Source: JANMDU01 sp043755865 (lineage in GTDB: Bacteria > Pseudomonadota > Gammaproteobacteria > Burkholderiales > Burkholderiaceae_C). Taken from it: 50,386 nucleotides of DNA. The stretch is from contig JAYUSD010000072.1 in the NCBI GenBank assembly GCA_043755865.1, forward strand, positions 1 to 50,386. Direction: 5' to 3'. This document shows positions 39,563 through 48,044 of this stretch, one piece after another (position 1 is the first letter of the stretch; each line of letters opens with the position of its first letter). Under the pieces are notes generated by a model that saw nothing but the letters and a program-made list of their open reading frames with translations, ran no database searches and had not been told where the DNA came from. The translations under genes were made by a program, and so were the position numbers.

Positions 39563-39949
39563 ATGCAAAACGAATCTCCCAACGCGCAAAAACAGCGCTC
39601 TGGCCTCTCCCGCATTTTGCATGCCGGCGGTTATTCGCTCGCTGGTTTGCGAACGGGCTTGGGCGAGACGGCATTTCGACAAGAAGCTATTCTTGCTTGC
39701 GTCTTGATTCCTGCTGCGTTTTGGGTCGGTAAAAATTGGCTTGAGATTTCGTTCCTGATTGCAGTGGTCATCGTCGTTATGATCACAGAGTTACTCAATA
39801 CAGGCATCGAAAAAACCATTGATCGCATCGGCCCTGAGTGGCACGCGCTGTCAAAAATAGCTAAGGATTTAGGCTCAGCCGCCGTCTTGCTTTCGCTGCT
39901 GCTTTGTGGGGGCGTGTGGATGGCTGCGATTTATTCACGATTTTTTTAA
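39563..39949 (+). CDS. dgkA: Diacylglycerol kinase
   Basis: Phosphorylates diacylglycerol to phosphatidic acid in the inner membrane, recycling lipid from membrane-derived processes. 128 residues, three membrane helices. Diagnostic motifs are ETAFRQEAILA, ITELLNTGIEKTIDRIG (the ELLNTxIE catalytic signature) and LSKIAKDLGSAAVLLSLLL. 6 nt after the RDD gene and 4 nt before the LOG gene: one operon. Confidence 0.95.
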   Translation: MQNESPNAQKQRSGLSRILHAGGYSLAGLRTGLGETAFRQEAILACVLIPAAFWVGKNWLEISFLIAVVIVVMITELLNTGIEKTIDRIGPEWHALSKIAKDLGSAAVLLSLLLCGGVWMAAIYSRFF

Positions 39950-39953
39950 ACCC

Positions 39954-40541
39954 ATGGCGACGAAACCGAATTTCTCCATATGCGTGTATTGCGGCTCGCG
40001 TGATGGCAACCAGCCCGCCTTTGCCTACGCCGCTGGCGAAGTTGGCCGCTGGATCGGCGAGCACGGCGGCAGATTAGTCTATGGCGGCGGCAACAACGGC
40101 CTGATGGGCATCATCGCGCAGGCCACCATGGATGCAGGCGGCACAGTCAAGGGCATCATTCCGCAAGCCTTGGTGGAAAAAGAATGGGCCAAGACCGATT
40201 GCACAGAGCTACACATCGTGCAAACCATGCATGAGCGCAAAGCCATGATGGCCGAGCATGCGGACGTTTTTCTCGCGCTGCCCGGCGGCATTGGCACGTT
40301 TGAAGAGCTCTTTGAAGCTTGGACATGGAAGCAACTGGGCTACCACGACAAACCGATTGGCATCCTGAACGTGAATGGCTGCTACGACTTGTTTTTGCAG
40401 ATGATGCGCGGCACTGTGGATGATGGCTTTGTGGGCGAATATCAAATGGAGATGATCCAAATCGCCGAGGAGCCCGCAGGCCTGTTACGCGAGCTGGTCA
40501 CAGCCGCCGGGCTGTCGGAGCAGCTCAAACGGGTGGATTGA
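39954..40541 (+). CDS. LOG-family protein (TIGR00730), cytokinin-riboside monophosphate phosphoribohydrolase-like
   Basis: 195 residues from the ATG at 39954. The Rossmann-like fold has SICVYCGSRDG at the N-terminus, LVYGGGNNGLMGIIA, and the signature PGGIGTFEELFEAWTWKQLG (PGGxGTxxE), which hydrolyses N6-modified AMP or similar nucleotides in characterised members. In this family the bacterial substrate is generally nucleoside 5'-monophosphate. Follows dgkA by 4 nt. Confidence 0.93.
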   Translation: MATKPNFSICVYCGSRDGNQPAFAYAAGEVGRWIGEHGGRLVYGGGNNGLMGIIAQATMDAGGTVKGIIPQALVEKEWAKTDCTELHIVQTMHERKAMMAEHADVFLALPGGIGTFEELFEAWTWKQLGYHDKPIGILNVNGCYDLFLQMMRGTVDDGFVGEYQMEMIQIAEEPAGLLRELVTAAGLSEQLKRVD

Positions 40542-40570
40542 GCTGCGGTATTCAACGAGACGCAACACCT

Positions 40571-40909
40571 TTAAACCGCCGCCTCATCTTGCTCGCCTGT
40601 GCGAATGCGCACCACGCGCTCCACCGAAGTCACGAAGATCTTACCGTCGCCGATTTTGCCGGTACGCGCAGCGTTAACGATCGCATCCACACAGCGATCC
40701 ACATCCACCGTTTTAACGGTCACTTCAACTTTTACTTTGGGCAAAAAATCCACCACATATTCCGCACCGCGATACAGCTCGGTGTGGCCTTTCTGGCGGC
40801 CAAAGCCTTTCACTTCTGTCACCGTGAGCCCTGTAACCCCACATTCAGCCAGCGCCTCACGCACTTCTTCTAGTTTGAACGGCTTAATAATGGCTGTAAT
40901 TTGCTTCAT
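40571..40909 (-). CDS. glnB: Nitrogen regulatory protein P-II
   Basis: Senses 2-oxoglutarate and ATP and is uridylylated in response to nitrogen status. 112 residues from the ATG at 40909. Motifs are IIKPFKLEEVREALAECGV, the T-loop GFGRQKGHTELYRGAEYVV with Tyr51, the site of uridylylation, and the C-terminal TGKIGDGKIFVTSVERVVRI with RTGE. It resembles GlnB more than GlnK (HTELYRGAEY and DFLPKVKVE), and no amtB gene lies next to it, so I prefer glnB. Confidence 0.93.
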   Translation of the reverse strand: MKQITAIIKPFKLEEVREALAECGVTGLTVTEVKGFGRQKGHTELYRGAEYVVDFLPKVKVEVTVKTVDVDRCVDAIVNAARTGKIGDGKIFVTSVERVVRIRTGEQDEAAV

Positions 40910-40957
40910 GAAATGCACCTTGGATAAATTTTGTACGGGCTAAACTTTAACTCAGAT

Positions 40958-40988
40958 CCTCAGCCGGGTTCATGTCACTCGGCTGAGG
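40958..40988. other. Hairpin between the DUF1993 gene and glnB
   Basis: CCTCAGCCG (40958-40966) and CGGCTGAGG (40980-40988) form a perfect 9-bp stem with a 13-nt loop, 49 nt upstream of the glnB start. No T-run follows on the minus strand, so it is not a canonical terminator; it could be a leader structure. Confidence 0.5.
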
Positions 40989-40998
40989 CAAAAAAACA

Positions 40999-41523
40999 TC
41001 AAACCCCAGCTTTGGCCCCCAGCAAAAACTCCGGCTTGCCCAACTCCACACCGTTATGACGCAGCAGCGCATACGCCGTGGTCACGTGGAAAAAGAAATT
41101 AGGGATCACCCAATGCTTGAGATATGCCTCGCCCTTCATCGTGCGGGTTGCGCCGTCGCGGCCAACGGGGAAAGTGATGTCTTTGTCTTCAGTGCCGTCA
41201 ATTTTGTCCGCAGAAACGCTGTCGATAAAAGCAACTGTCTTTGCAATGCGCGCGCGTAGCTCATCCATCGTCGTCTCGGTATCTTCAAATTTTGGAGCCT
41301 CCACACCGGCGAGCCGAGCGATGCCAAATTTACTTGCGTCGCAAGCGATCAGTATTTGGCGCGTGAGCGGGAGCATATCGGGAGCGAGGCGAGCGGCGAG
41401 CAAGTTGGCCGGGTCGAATTTCTTGGCAGCAGCGTGCGCAGCCGCTTTGACTAAGAAATGATCGAGATTACTCAGCATCGATTTAAAAATCGGCACGCTG
41501 GCCGAAGACATAGAAATACTCAC
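40999..41523 (-). CDS. DUF1993-family protein
   Basis: 174 residues. I favour the GTG at 41523 because AGGAG sits 6 nt upstream; an ATG four codons later is the alternative. The sequence fits the four-helix DUF1993 (DinB-like) family: VPIFKSMLSNLDHFLVKAAA, LAPDMLPLTRQILIACDASK, and near the end LKHWVIPNFFFHVTTAYALLRHNG with the paired His typical of the fold. Probable stress-related role; no catalytic activity known. Confidence 0.85.
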   Translation of the reverse strand: MSISMSSASVPIFKSMLSNLDHFLVKAAAHAAAKKFDPANLLAARLAPDMLPLTRQILIACDASKFGIARLAGVEAPKFEDTETTMDELRARIAKTVAFIDSVSADKIDGTEDKDITFPVGRDGATRTMKGEAYLKHWVIPNFFFHVTTAYALLRHNGVELGKPEFLLGAKAGV

Positions 41524-41599
41524 AATTTTCTCCTGAGTGATACGTTGATACCCTGATCGTATCTGGAAACACATTCAGATGCAGGCACAATTGGCAGAT

Positions 41600-42607
41600 A
41601 TGAATATTGTGATCCTTGATGACTACCAAGATGCCGTGCGTAAACTGCCCTGCGCGGCCAAGCTTGATGAATACCAAGCCAAGGTTTATACCAACACGGT
41701 CAAGGGCATCGGCCAGCTTTCAGTGCGACTCAAAGATGCGGATGTGATCGTGTTGATTCGCGAGCGAACCGTGCTGCCGCGCCAGATCATTGAAAAACTG
41801 CCGCGCTTAAAGCTGATTTCTCAAACCGGGCGCGTGGGCAGCCATATTGATGTGAATGCCTGCACGGAGCGCGGCATTGCGGTGGCCGAAGGCGTGGGCT
41901 CACCGACAGCGCCTGCTGAACTCGCTTGGGCGCTGATCATGGCGGCGCAAAGACGCTTGCCTCAATACATCGCTAATTTGAAGCACGGCGCTTGGCAACA
42001 ATCGGGTTTAAAAACGGCTTCCATGCCGGCTAATTTCAATCTCGGCACCACACTCAAAGGCCGTACGCTTGGCCTGCTGGGCTTTGGAAAAATCGCCCAG
42101 CTTGTGGCCGGCTATGCAAAAGCTTTCGGCATGAATGTGATCGTTTGGGGTCGCGAGACGACGCTGGCGCGCGCGCAAGGCTTGGGTTTTACGACCGCTG
42201 CAAGTAGCGAAGAATTGTTTTCAACCAGCGATGTGCTTTCGCTGCATTTGCGCTTGAATGAAGAGACGACTGGCTGTGTGCGTTTGGCGGATTTATCGCT
42301 CATGAAGCCCACCGCGCTACTTGTCAACACCGCTCGCGCCGAGCTGATTGAGCAAGATGCGCTGATTGCCGCACTCAATCGCGGCCGCCCGGGTATGGCG
42401 GCGGTCGACGTGTTTGAAAGCGAGCCCATCTTGCAAGGCCATGCACTGCTGCGCCTAGAAAATTGCATTTGCACGCCACACATCGGCTATGTAGAGCAAG
42501 ACAGCTATGAGCTTTACTTTGACGCTGCGTTTGACAACGTGGTGAATTTCATCAAAGGCCAGCCGACAAATATTGTGAACCCGGGAGCGTTGCAGGTGCG
42601 GCGCTAG
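41600..42607 (+). CDS. D-2-hydroxyacid dehydrogenase family protein
   Basis: 335 residues from the ATG at 41600. An NAD-dependent dehydrogenase of the D-2-hydroxyacid family (2-Hacid_dh). N-terminal VILDDYQDAVRKL; substrate-side QTGRVGSHIDVNAC; nucleotide-binding TLGLLGFGKIAQLVAGYAKA; catalytic Arg in NTARAELIEQDAL, Glu in VDVFESEPI, and His in CTPHIGYVEQDSYE. Substrate not determined. The string GCCGGCTAATTT at 42025 is ordinary coding sequence here (LKTASMPANFNLG is the family norm). Divergent from the DUF1993 gene. Confidence 0.9.
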   Translation: MNIVILDDYQDAVRKLPCAAKLDEYQAKVYTNTVKGIGQLSVRLKDADVIVLIRERTVLPRQIIEKLPRLKLISQTGRVGSHIDVNACTERGIAVAEGVGSPTAPAELAWALIMAAQRRLPQYIANLKHGAWQQSGLKTASMPANFNLGTTLKGRTLGLLGFGKIAQLVAGYAKAFGMNVIVWGRETTLARAQGLGFTTAASSEELFSTSDVLSLHLRLNEETTGCVRLADLSLMKPTALLVNTARAELIEQDALIAALNRGRPGMAAVDVFESEPILQGHALLRLENCICTPHIGYVEQDSYELYFDAAFDNVVNFIKGQPTNIVNPGALQVRR

Positions 42608-42619
42608 TATTTATAGAAG

Positions 42620-42672
42620 AAAACTGCCCGTAGCCGGCGTGTTTATTGCGCAGCGTGCTATTAAATTAAGAG
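42620..42672 (+). repeat. GCCGGC repeat, copy 15 (convergent gene ends)
   Basis: The plus strand reads AAAACTGCCCGTAGCCGGCG then TGTTTATTGCGCAGC and GTGCTATTAAATTAAGAG. The MFS gene stop (TTA at 42666-42668, read as TAA) lies within it. Confidence 0.9.
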
Positions 42673-43964
42673 TTTGCAGCAGCAGCTTGCCCGCGCTTGA
42701 CATCAATCTTTTGCAAGACGATTAAGCCCGCGACAAACAACACGGTGGTTGACGCAATCGCAATGCGCTGGTTGCCACCTGTGGCCCAAGTGATGGAGCC
42801 GTAAGCCAACGGGCCGATGATGCTGGCCAACCGCGTGGCAAATCCCCAAAGCCCGTAAAACTCAGCCAGCTGCGCTTTCGGCGCAAACATGCCCGCCATG
42901 GCGCGGCCAGCGGATTGGCTCGATCCCATGCACACGCCGGCCAGCGCAGCGGCATACCAGAAGCCGCCTTTGGTGGTGGTGAGCGCAGCGATGATGCAAG
43001 TGGCGATCCAGCCTACCAGCGTGATGCCTAGGCCCAGCTTGTGCCCCACGCGATCTTGGAAATAGCCGAATGAAAACGCACCCACTGCGGCGGCGAGGTT
43101 CAACACGAAGATCAATGCCATCGTCTCTTGCGGTTTGAAGCCAATCACTTGCTCTGCATAAATCGCCGCAATCGAGATCGCCACCATCACACCGCCTTGG
43201 TAAAACACCGCGCAGAGCAGTAGCGTTTTGAAATCTTGATAACGCTGCGCTTGGCGGAATGTGCTTTTGAGCTGCTGCCAAGAGGCTTTGAAGCCGCTTT
43301 CCTTCATCGCTGCGGGCTTAGGCTGCGCGCGCTCCCTCAAAAGCTTGAACGTGACCAAGGCCGATGCGCCATAGATAAATGCCGTGATCACCATCGTCAC
43401 GGGCACGAATTTATCAGCCGAGATCCCCTGCCCTTGCGCCCAAAGCACATAGCCCAAGCTGATCCCAAGCGCAAGCATCCCGCCGAAATACCCGAAGCTC
43501 CAGCCCCATCCGCTCACTTTGCCTAAGGCTTCCTGCTTAGCCAACTCAGGCAGAAAAGCAGCAGTGAGCGATTCGCCGTAGCTGTAAAACATGTTGGAGA
43601 TGATGATCAAGCAGAAGGCCAGCGCCACCGTGCCCGGCCCGGTGAACGCCAAGCAAAGCGTTGAAAGGACACAGCCCGCAGTCGCAATCATCAAAAGCTT
43701 TTTCTTCGCCGCGCGCATATCGGCATAAGCGCCCAAGCTGGGCATGGTGATCATCACGATGAAGTAAGAAATGGAGAGAGCCAGCGTCCAAGCAAACGTG
43801 GCCCATTCCGCCTTTTGTGCAATCCCGCCCACAAAGTAAGCCGCATACACCGCCGTGATCACCACAGTGGTGTAACCCGAATTGGCAAAGTCATACATCG
43901 CCCAGCCAAAGACTTCACGCTTTTTCACGCCGGGGTTGAGTGCGTCTTGACTAAAGATAGCCAT
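42666..43964 (-). CDS. MFS transporter, UMF1/Atg22-like
   Basis: 432 residues with about 12 hydrophobic helices. The N-terminus REVFGWAMYDFANSGYTTVV is the hallmark of the UMF1 (YxiO/Atg22-like) family. Later landmarks are MFYSYGESLTAAFLPELA, GWGWSFGYFGGMLALGISLG, SQSAGRAMAGMFAPKAQLA and EFYGLWGFATRLASIIGPL. Likely exports amino acids or related solutes; substrate unknown. The stop codon falls in GCCGGC repeat copy 15. Divergent from tdk across long hairpin 5. Confidence 0.9.
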   Translation of the reverse strand: MAIFSQDALNPGVKKREVFGWAMYDFANSGYTTVVITAVYAAYFVGGIAQKAEWATFAWTLALSISYFIVMITMPSLGAYADMRAAKKKLLMIATAGCVLSTLCLAFTGPGTVALAFCLIIISNMFYSYGESLTAAFLPELAKQEALGKVSGWGWSFGYFGGMLALGISLGYVLWAQGQGISADKFVPVTMVITAFIYGASALVTFKLLRERAQPKPAAMKESGFKASWQQLKSTFRQAQRYQDFKTLLLCAVFYQGGVMVAISIAAIYAEQVIGFKPQETMALIFVLNLAAAVGAFSFGYFQDRVGHKLGLGITLVGWIATCIIAALTTTKGGFWYAAALAGVCMGSSQSAGRAMAGMFAPKAQLAEFYGLWGFATRLASIIGPLAYGSITWATGGNQRIAIASTTVLFVAGLIVLQKIDVKRGQAAAANS

Positions 43965-43997
43965 TTGAATTTCCTTTGCGTTGTAATTACAAGCATA

Positions 43998-44162
43998 CTA
44001 GGTAACGCGAAAAACGCGAAAAGAATGCGAAAACCGCAAAACAAAAAACAAAAAACAAAAATTTAATAGGTGTTTAAGCTTCAAAATATTGCTTTGATTT
44101 TTTAAGTTTTTTCCTTTATCGCGTTTTTCGTATTCTTTTCGCGCTTTTTAGCGTTACCTAGT
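43998..44162. repeat. CGCGAAA-type long hairpin 5 (MFS / tdk gap)
   Basis: ACTAGGTAACGCGAAAAACG at the left and GCTTTTTAGCGTTACCTAGT at the right. The arms of about 47 bp pair imperfectly around an AT-rich loop of about 60 nt with CAAAAAA runs. Its ends match hairpin 3. Confidence 0.92.
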
Positions 44163-44171
44163 CTTCCAAAC

Positions 44172-44753
44172 ATGGCCAAACTGTATTTCCGCTACGCCGC
44201 GATGAACGCTGGCAAATCGACCTCGCTCTTGCAAGCTGCCTTCAACTACGAGGAGCGCGGCATGCAGATCGTGCTGCTCACGGCTGAGCTAGACAACCGC
44301 GATGGTCACGGCAAAATCGCCTCTCGCTTGGGGCTAGAGCGCGATGCACTCACCTTCAACGCACAGCACAGCATGGCTGAGCGCATTGCCACTGCTCAGC
44401 AGCAAGCATGGATCGCGAAATTGGCTTGCGTGTTGATTGACGAAGCGCAATTTCTCACCCTGCGCCAAGTCGAAGAGCTGCACCGCTGGGCGCATGAAAA
44501 TTGCACGCCTGTGATGTGCTACGGCCTGCGCAGTGATTTTCAGGGCAAAGCCTTTGCAGGCTCTGCCGCGCTGCTCGTGCTCGCTGACGAGGTAGAAGAG
44601 ATGAAGACGATCTGCGATTGCGGCAAAAAAGCCAGCATGAATGCACGGTTTGATGACGAAGGCAATCGCATCACGCAGGGCAGCCAAGTGCTGATTGGCG
44701 GCAACATGCGCTACCGAGCGCTCTGCCCGGATTGCTTTTACGGTGTGATTTAA
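44172..44753 (+). CDS. tdk: Thymidine kinase
   Basis: Phosphorylates thymidine (salvage). 193 residues, type II. P-loop MNAGKSTSLLQA, the DEAQFL catalytic segment, YGLRSDFQGKAFAGS, and zinc-binding Cys residues in CDCGKKASMNARF and CPDCFYG. Gene length is normal. The stop TAA (44751-44753) lies at the edge of GCCGGC repeat copy 16. The start follows 9 nt after long hairpin 5, so the ribosome site is partly in that hairpin region. Confidence 0.95.
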   Translation: MAKLYFRYAAMNAGKSTSLLQAAFNYEERGMQIVLLTAELDNRDGHGKIASRLGLERDALTFNAQHSMAERIATAQQQAWIAKLACVLIDEAQFLTLRQVEELHRWAHENCTPVMCYGLRSDFQGKAFAGSAALLVLADEVEEMKTICDCGKKASMNARFDDEGNRITQGSQVLIGGNMRYRALCPDCFYGVI

Positions 44754-44807
44754 AGCCTTTTGGGCGTATCGCCGGCATAGAATATGCGCAGGCTGCTATT
44801 TATTTAG
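44749..44807 (+). repeat. GCCGGC repeat, copy 16 (holds stop codons of tdk and the RNase D-like gene)
   Basis: The plus strand reads TTTAAAGCCTTTTGGGC, then CGCCGGCATAGAATATGCGC and AGGCTGCTATTTATTTAG. The tdk TAA is at its left edge and the opposing gene's stop (TTA at 44804-44806) at its right edge. Confidence 0.92.
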
Positions 44808-45436
44808 GAGTCATTGAGCGCGGATGGCTCGGCGCTCAAACGCACACCGCGTACCGCCTCGTACACACGCATCGCAGCATATGCATCGTTGGCCGCATAA
44901 ATCAGCTGGCTCTCGCTTAAATTGGGCACAGACCAATTGCTGGTAGATGCTTTTTTGGATTTGATAAAGCGCTGGTTAAACAGCGCAGCCACCGCAGATT
45001 TCACGCCCAGCTCTTTGCGATAGCCGAGCTGGCGGAAAATCGTGTTGATTTCCACGATGCCCTCGGGCTCAATGCCCAGCTTGCTGCGGATACGCTTTTT
45101 ATCGTCCTGCAGCCCAAAGCCTGCTTTTATCCTATCGCCCTGCGCTAGAAGCTCCGCCGCCACGGCGCAACATTGCGCATCATGCAACTGAAATACCCAC
45201 GCATGATCAAGCGTAGCGAGCTGCAAAATATGTGGACCGGTGGAGACTTCGCCCACGCGAAACGTCGGCTTGGATTCCGTGTCAAAGCCCCACGCAGGCG
45301 AGTTTTGCAGGCGCATGGCAGCTTCCCGCGCCTGCAAGCCCGTGCGCACGAGCGTGATGCGATTCATCTCAAGCCGCTCAAACAAAGGCAGCAGTGCAAT
45401 GTCTTCGCTACTCGGCGGGAATTTTTCTGTGCTCAT
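44804..45436 (-). CDS. RNase D-like 3'-5' exonuclease (DEDD superfamily)
   Basis: 210 residues. The DEDDy pattern reads GFDTESKPTF (Asp, Glu), a central Asp region RIKAGFGLQDDKKRIRS, and ESQLIYAANDAYAAMRVY with Tyr and Asp. It lacks the HRDC domain of full RNase D, so it is a single-domain member related to the short RNase D / YhaM-like DEDD nucleases; the substrate could be RNA or DNA. Convergent with tdk, sharing GCCGGC repeat copy 16 at the ends. Confidence 0.88.
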   Translation of the reverse strand: MSTEKFPPSSEDIALLPLFERLEMNRITLVRTGLQAREAAMRLQNSPAWGFDTESKPTFRVGEVSTGPHILQLATLDHAWVFQLHDAQCCAVAAELLAQGDRIKAGFGLQDDKKRIRSKLGIEPEGIVEINTIFRQLGYRKELGVKSAVAALFNQRFIKSKKASTSNWSVPNLSESQLIYAANDAYAAMRVYEAVRGVRLSAEPSALNDS

Positions 45437-45512
45437 CAGATATTTATTGGGTGTTTATGCGGGGCGATTTGCAAACGTATGGCCGTATCATCGCTGATTC
45501 TCTAGGAATGCC

Positions 45513-45803
45513 ATGAAAAAGACTTTTGCGCTAGCCCAAGAAGGCAAGCACCCTGATCGTTTGCGCGACACGATTAAAAACGACATCCGGAAATACATCA
45601 AGCGCGAGCGTGGCCGCGCTCTACCATCCGGTGTGGATTTTTGGGATTTTGATTGCCGCATTGGCGCCTCCGAGCCCGAATCAGCGATTGCACATGTGGC
45701 TGAGCTCAATGGCTTGGTTGATGCCGTGGCACAAGCAGGCAGCACTGGCGTTTATGTAGAAATATTGGCCAAACATGGGCACCGCAAAGCACGCCCTTCT
45801 TAG
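45513..45803 (+). CDS. DUF6172-family small protein
   Basis: 96 residues with the family opening MKKTFALAQEGKHPDRLRDT, then the basic KNDIRKYIKRERGR, GVDFWDFDCRIGASE (conserved Trp and Asp) and a helical end. The AGGA site precedes the ATG. No signal peptide or membrane segment, so cytoplasmic. Function unknown. The next gene follows by 22 nt. Confidence 0.8.
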   Translation: MKKTFALAQEGKHPDRLRDTIKNDIRKYIKRERGRALPSGVDFWDFDCRIGASEPESAIAHVAELNGLVDAVAQAGSTGVYVEILAKHGHRKARPS

Positions 45804-45825
45804 CAAGCGTAACACGATCACTTCA

Positions 45826-47541
45826 ATGAATCGGCTTCGCTTAGTTTGGTCAAAAGCCTTGCTCGTCGCCAGCCTGTGTGCGAGCTGGGCAACTGCTTAT
45901 GCGCAAACCGCTGCCGTGCAACTGGACGCACCTGCCAAACCCAGATTGACCTATCCCGCTCCGCTGGATATGGCGAGCGGCCTTGCTGCAACGCTCACTG
46001 TGCAAGAAGTTGCAGCTCTACCGCGAGACCGCTTCAGCCCGTTTGACCTCAAGGCAACGCATTTCATATCCAACGATCAGCCACTTTGGCTGCGCTTGCA
46101 AGTCAGGCCAGGCAATGCAACGGCAGCGAATTGGCAGTTGAGCATTCCTACCGTGGTGGTTGATCGCTACGAGGTGTACCAGCGCGATGCAAGCGGCATG
46201 TGGCAAATGGCCGTTGCCGGCGACCGGGTTGCTCATACCTTGTGGCCAGAGAATTCACTGCGCCCGAGATTCCCATTGCTCGTCTCAGGAGGTGGCGAGC
46301 AAGATGTCTTTATTCGCGTGGTCCATCTGCTGCCAGCCAAAATTTCTCCGAGCATTGTCAATATTGAAGCGGCAACACAAGGTGATCAGACTCAAATGCT
46401 TTTGATGGGCGTGCTGGTGGGATTGTTCGTCACTTTGCTTCTCATTTGCCTGCAAATGGCCATCGCTTATCGCGACCAGACCTACCTCTGGTATGCAGGG
46501 TATTTGTTTTGCACCATGCTGACGGCAGTGGCCTATTCTGGCCTTGGCCAGCTCGTTGTTTGGCCGCAAGCCACTAAATTTGCTAGCGATGCACTGGTTT
46601 ACTTTGTTCTCGCCTCATTCGCATTCAATTTGCAGTTTGTAAGCGCGATGTTTGGTAGGCACTTTGGCAAAAGTCATCGGTGGATGACCAAAGGCTTGAT
46701 ATCAGCTTGTTCGGTATATGCGTTGCATGCCAGTTTAAATGCAGAGTACGCAAATACCATCACGATTTTGATGCTGATCTTAGGCATCTCTTGCACTTTC
46801 ATTGTGGGAACGGCTGCGCTTGCTTGGCGCAGGAAAGTGGCCTACAGCGGCTATTGGTTGTTGATCTATGCCCCTTTTCTGCTCAGCATCATGCTCTCTT
46901 CCGTGGAAAACGCCGGGCAAATCAGCTTGCCTTGGCTGCCAGCTCACTTGCCCCTCATGACCATCATGGTCGAGGCCATTGCGATGATGCTTTGTTTGAA
47001 CGCGTTTAGCCGCGAGACGCATGCGCAAGCTGTGCGTGAACAAGCCGCTGCCCAGCGCGACCCCCTCACAGGCTTTCTCAACGAATCGCGCTTTATTGCG
47101 CTCGCCGCACGAGCGTGGCAGCACGCTAGCCGCTCGGGACGCGATGTCTCGTTGGCCTATGTGCTTGTGGAGCCCAAAGGCAAGGATCTCAATGTTGTGC
47201 AAGCTGAGGCGATGATGCTGCGAAGTGTGCGCATGGTGCGCATCGCCATGAGCGAAAGCGATGGCGTAGGCCGCATCGGAAAGAACACCCTAGGCATCGC
47301 AATGCCTAACGTTCCGCCCGGTGATGCACTGACAGCACGCCTGTCTCGTTTAGTGGCTTTAGGGTTGATGCTCGATCCGCACGACAGCGCGGCGCAAGCG
47401 CTTAAATTCACCCTTGCTGTGAGTTCATGGCGTGTCAATCCACAAGAATTCAACAGCATTGACAAGCAGCTGCGCAGCTTACTGCAAAAAGACAGCGAAG
47501 AGCGCCCGCGCACCATTCGCTTTTTAGAGCCCGCGCTTTAA
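45826..47541 (+). CDS. 7TM-DISM receptor with degenerate GGDEF domain
   Basis: 571 residues from the ATG at 45826, preferred because it starts a good signal peptide (LLVASLCASWATAYAQ). A periplasmic 7TMR-DISMED2-like sensor domain (about 50-180; HFISNDQPLWLRLQVRPGN) is followed by seven helices of the 7TMR-DISM type (about 190-395). A C-terminal region (about 405-565) starts QRDPLTGFLNESRFIALAAR, as in diguanylate cyclases. The catalytic GGDEF position reads RIGKNTLGIAMPN, lacking the motif, so it is probably inactive and regulatory. Likely an envelope sensor; ligand unknown. Confidence 0.85.
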   Translation: MNRLRLVWSKALLVASLCASWATAYAQTAAVQLDAPAKPRLTYPAPLDMASGLAATLTVQEVAALPRDRFSPFDLKATHFISNDQPLWLRLQVRPGNATAANWQLSIPTVVVDRYEVYQRDASGMWQMAVAGDRVAHTLWPENSLRPRFPLLVSGGGEQDVFIRVVHLLPAKISPSIVNIEAATQGDQTQMLLMGVLVGLFVTLLLICLQMAIAYRDQTYLWYAGYLFCTMLTAVAYSGLGQLVVWPQATKFASDALVYFVLASFAFNLQFVSAMFGRHFGKSHRWMTKGLISACSVYALHASLNAEYANTITILMLILGISCTFIVGTAALAWRRKVAYSGYWLLIYAPFLLSIMLSSVENAGQISLPWLPAHLPLMTIMVEAIAMMLCLNAFSRETHAQAVREQAAAQRDPLTGFLNESRFIALAARAWQHASRSGRDVSLAYVLVEPKGKDLNVVQAEAMMLRSVRMVRIAMSESDGVGRIGKNTLGIAMPNVPPGDALTARLSRLVALGLMLDPHDSAAQALKFTLAVSSWRVNPQEFNSIDKQLRSLLQKDSEERPRTIRFLEPAL

Positions 47542-47547
47542 GAAATT

Positions 47548-48030
47548 TCAAGCCAGCTGGATGGCGGTTCCACGCTCAAGTTCGGCAACACGGCGAATAT
47601 AGATTTGAAAATCTGCATCTTCGCCACGCAGCAGAAGCGGCAAGGCGTTGTAGAAATCTTCGCGCCTGCACCACTCATGCATGTAGTCATCCCAACTGTT
47701 CCAATGGCGTTTTTGCTGCGCTGTCATGCGCTCATTGAAAGCCACGAGATACGCACGTTCAAAGAGCGAAATCAGCATGTCAAATATCACCAGCATGCGC
47801 TCGTTTTGCTCCGGGCTTGCATTGAGCAGCGGCTCATTCGTGCGCAAATGCAAATCCGGGTGCGCTAAGACGATTTTGAGAAAATCGTTGTAGGCATCCG
47901 AGAGCAATTGATAGCCCTCTTCCTCTTCGTTGGCGCGCTCTTTGATCTCTTGCCATACAAAAATGCCAATCGCTGCAGGCAATCCGAGCACAGTGACCAC
48001 ATAGCTGGCGATTTCCCACATGTCACGCAT
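47548..48030 (-). CDS. Uncharacterised protein with N-terminal membrane helix
   Basis: 160 residues. One hydrophobic helix at about 5-27 (WEIASYVVTVLGLPAAIGIF) is followed by a Glu-rich stretch (EIKERANEEEEGYQLL) and a soluble helical domain: LISLFERAYLVAFNERMTAQ, HWNSWDDYMHEWCRREDFYN. AGGAG occurs 12 nt upstream of the ATG at 48030, a rather long spacing. Such proteins occur as single-gene families in proteobacteria; no function is known. Downstream gene convergent (7-nt gap). Confidence 0.75.
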   Translation of the reverse strand: MRDMWEIASYVVTVLGLPAAIGIFVWQEIKERANEEEEGYQLLSDAYNDFLKIVLAHPDLHLRTNEPLLNASPEQNERMLVIFDMLISLFERAYLVAFNERMTAQQKRHWNSWDDYMHEWCRREDFYNALPLLLRGEDADFQIYIRRVAELERGTAIQLA

Positions 48031-48044
48031 GATGCTTTATAACT

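Noticed and set aside
42020..42040. GCCGGCTAATTT inside the D-2-hydroxyacid dehydrogenase gene
   Set aside because: It resembles the repeat core, but the flanks do not match and the encoded SMPANFNLG is normal for the family.
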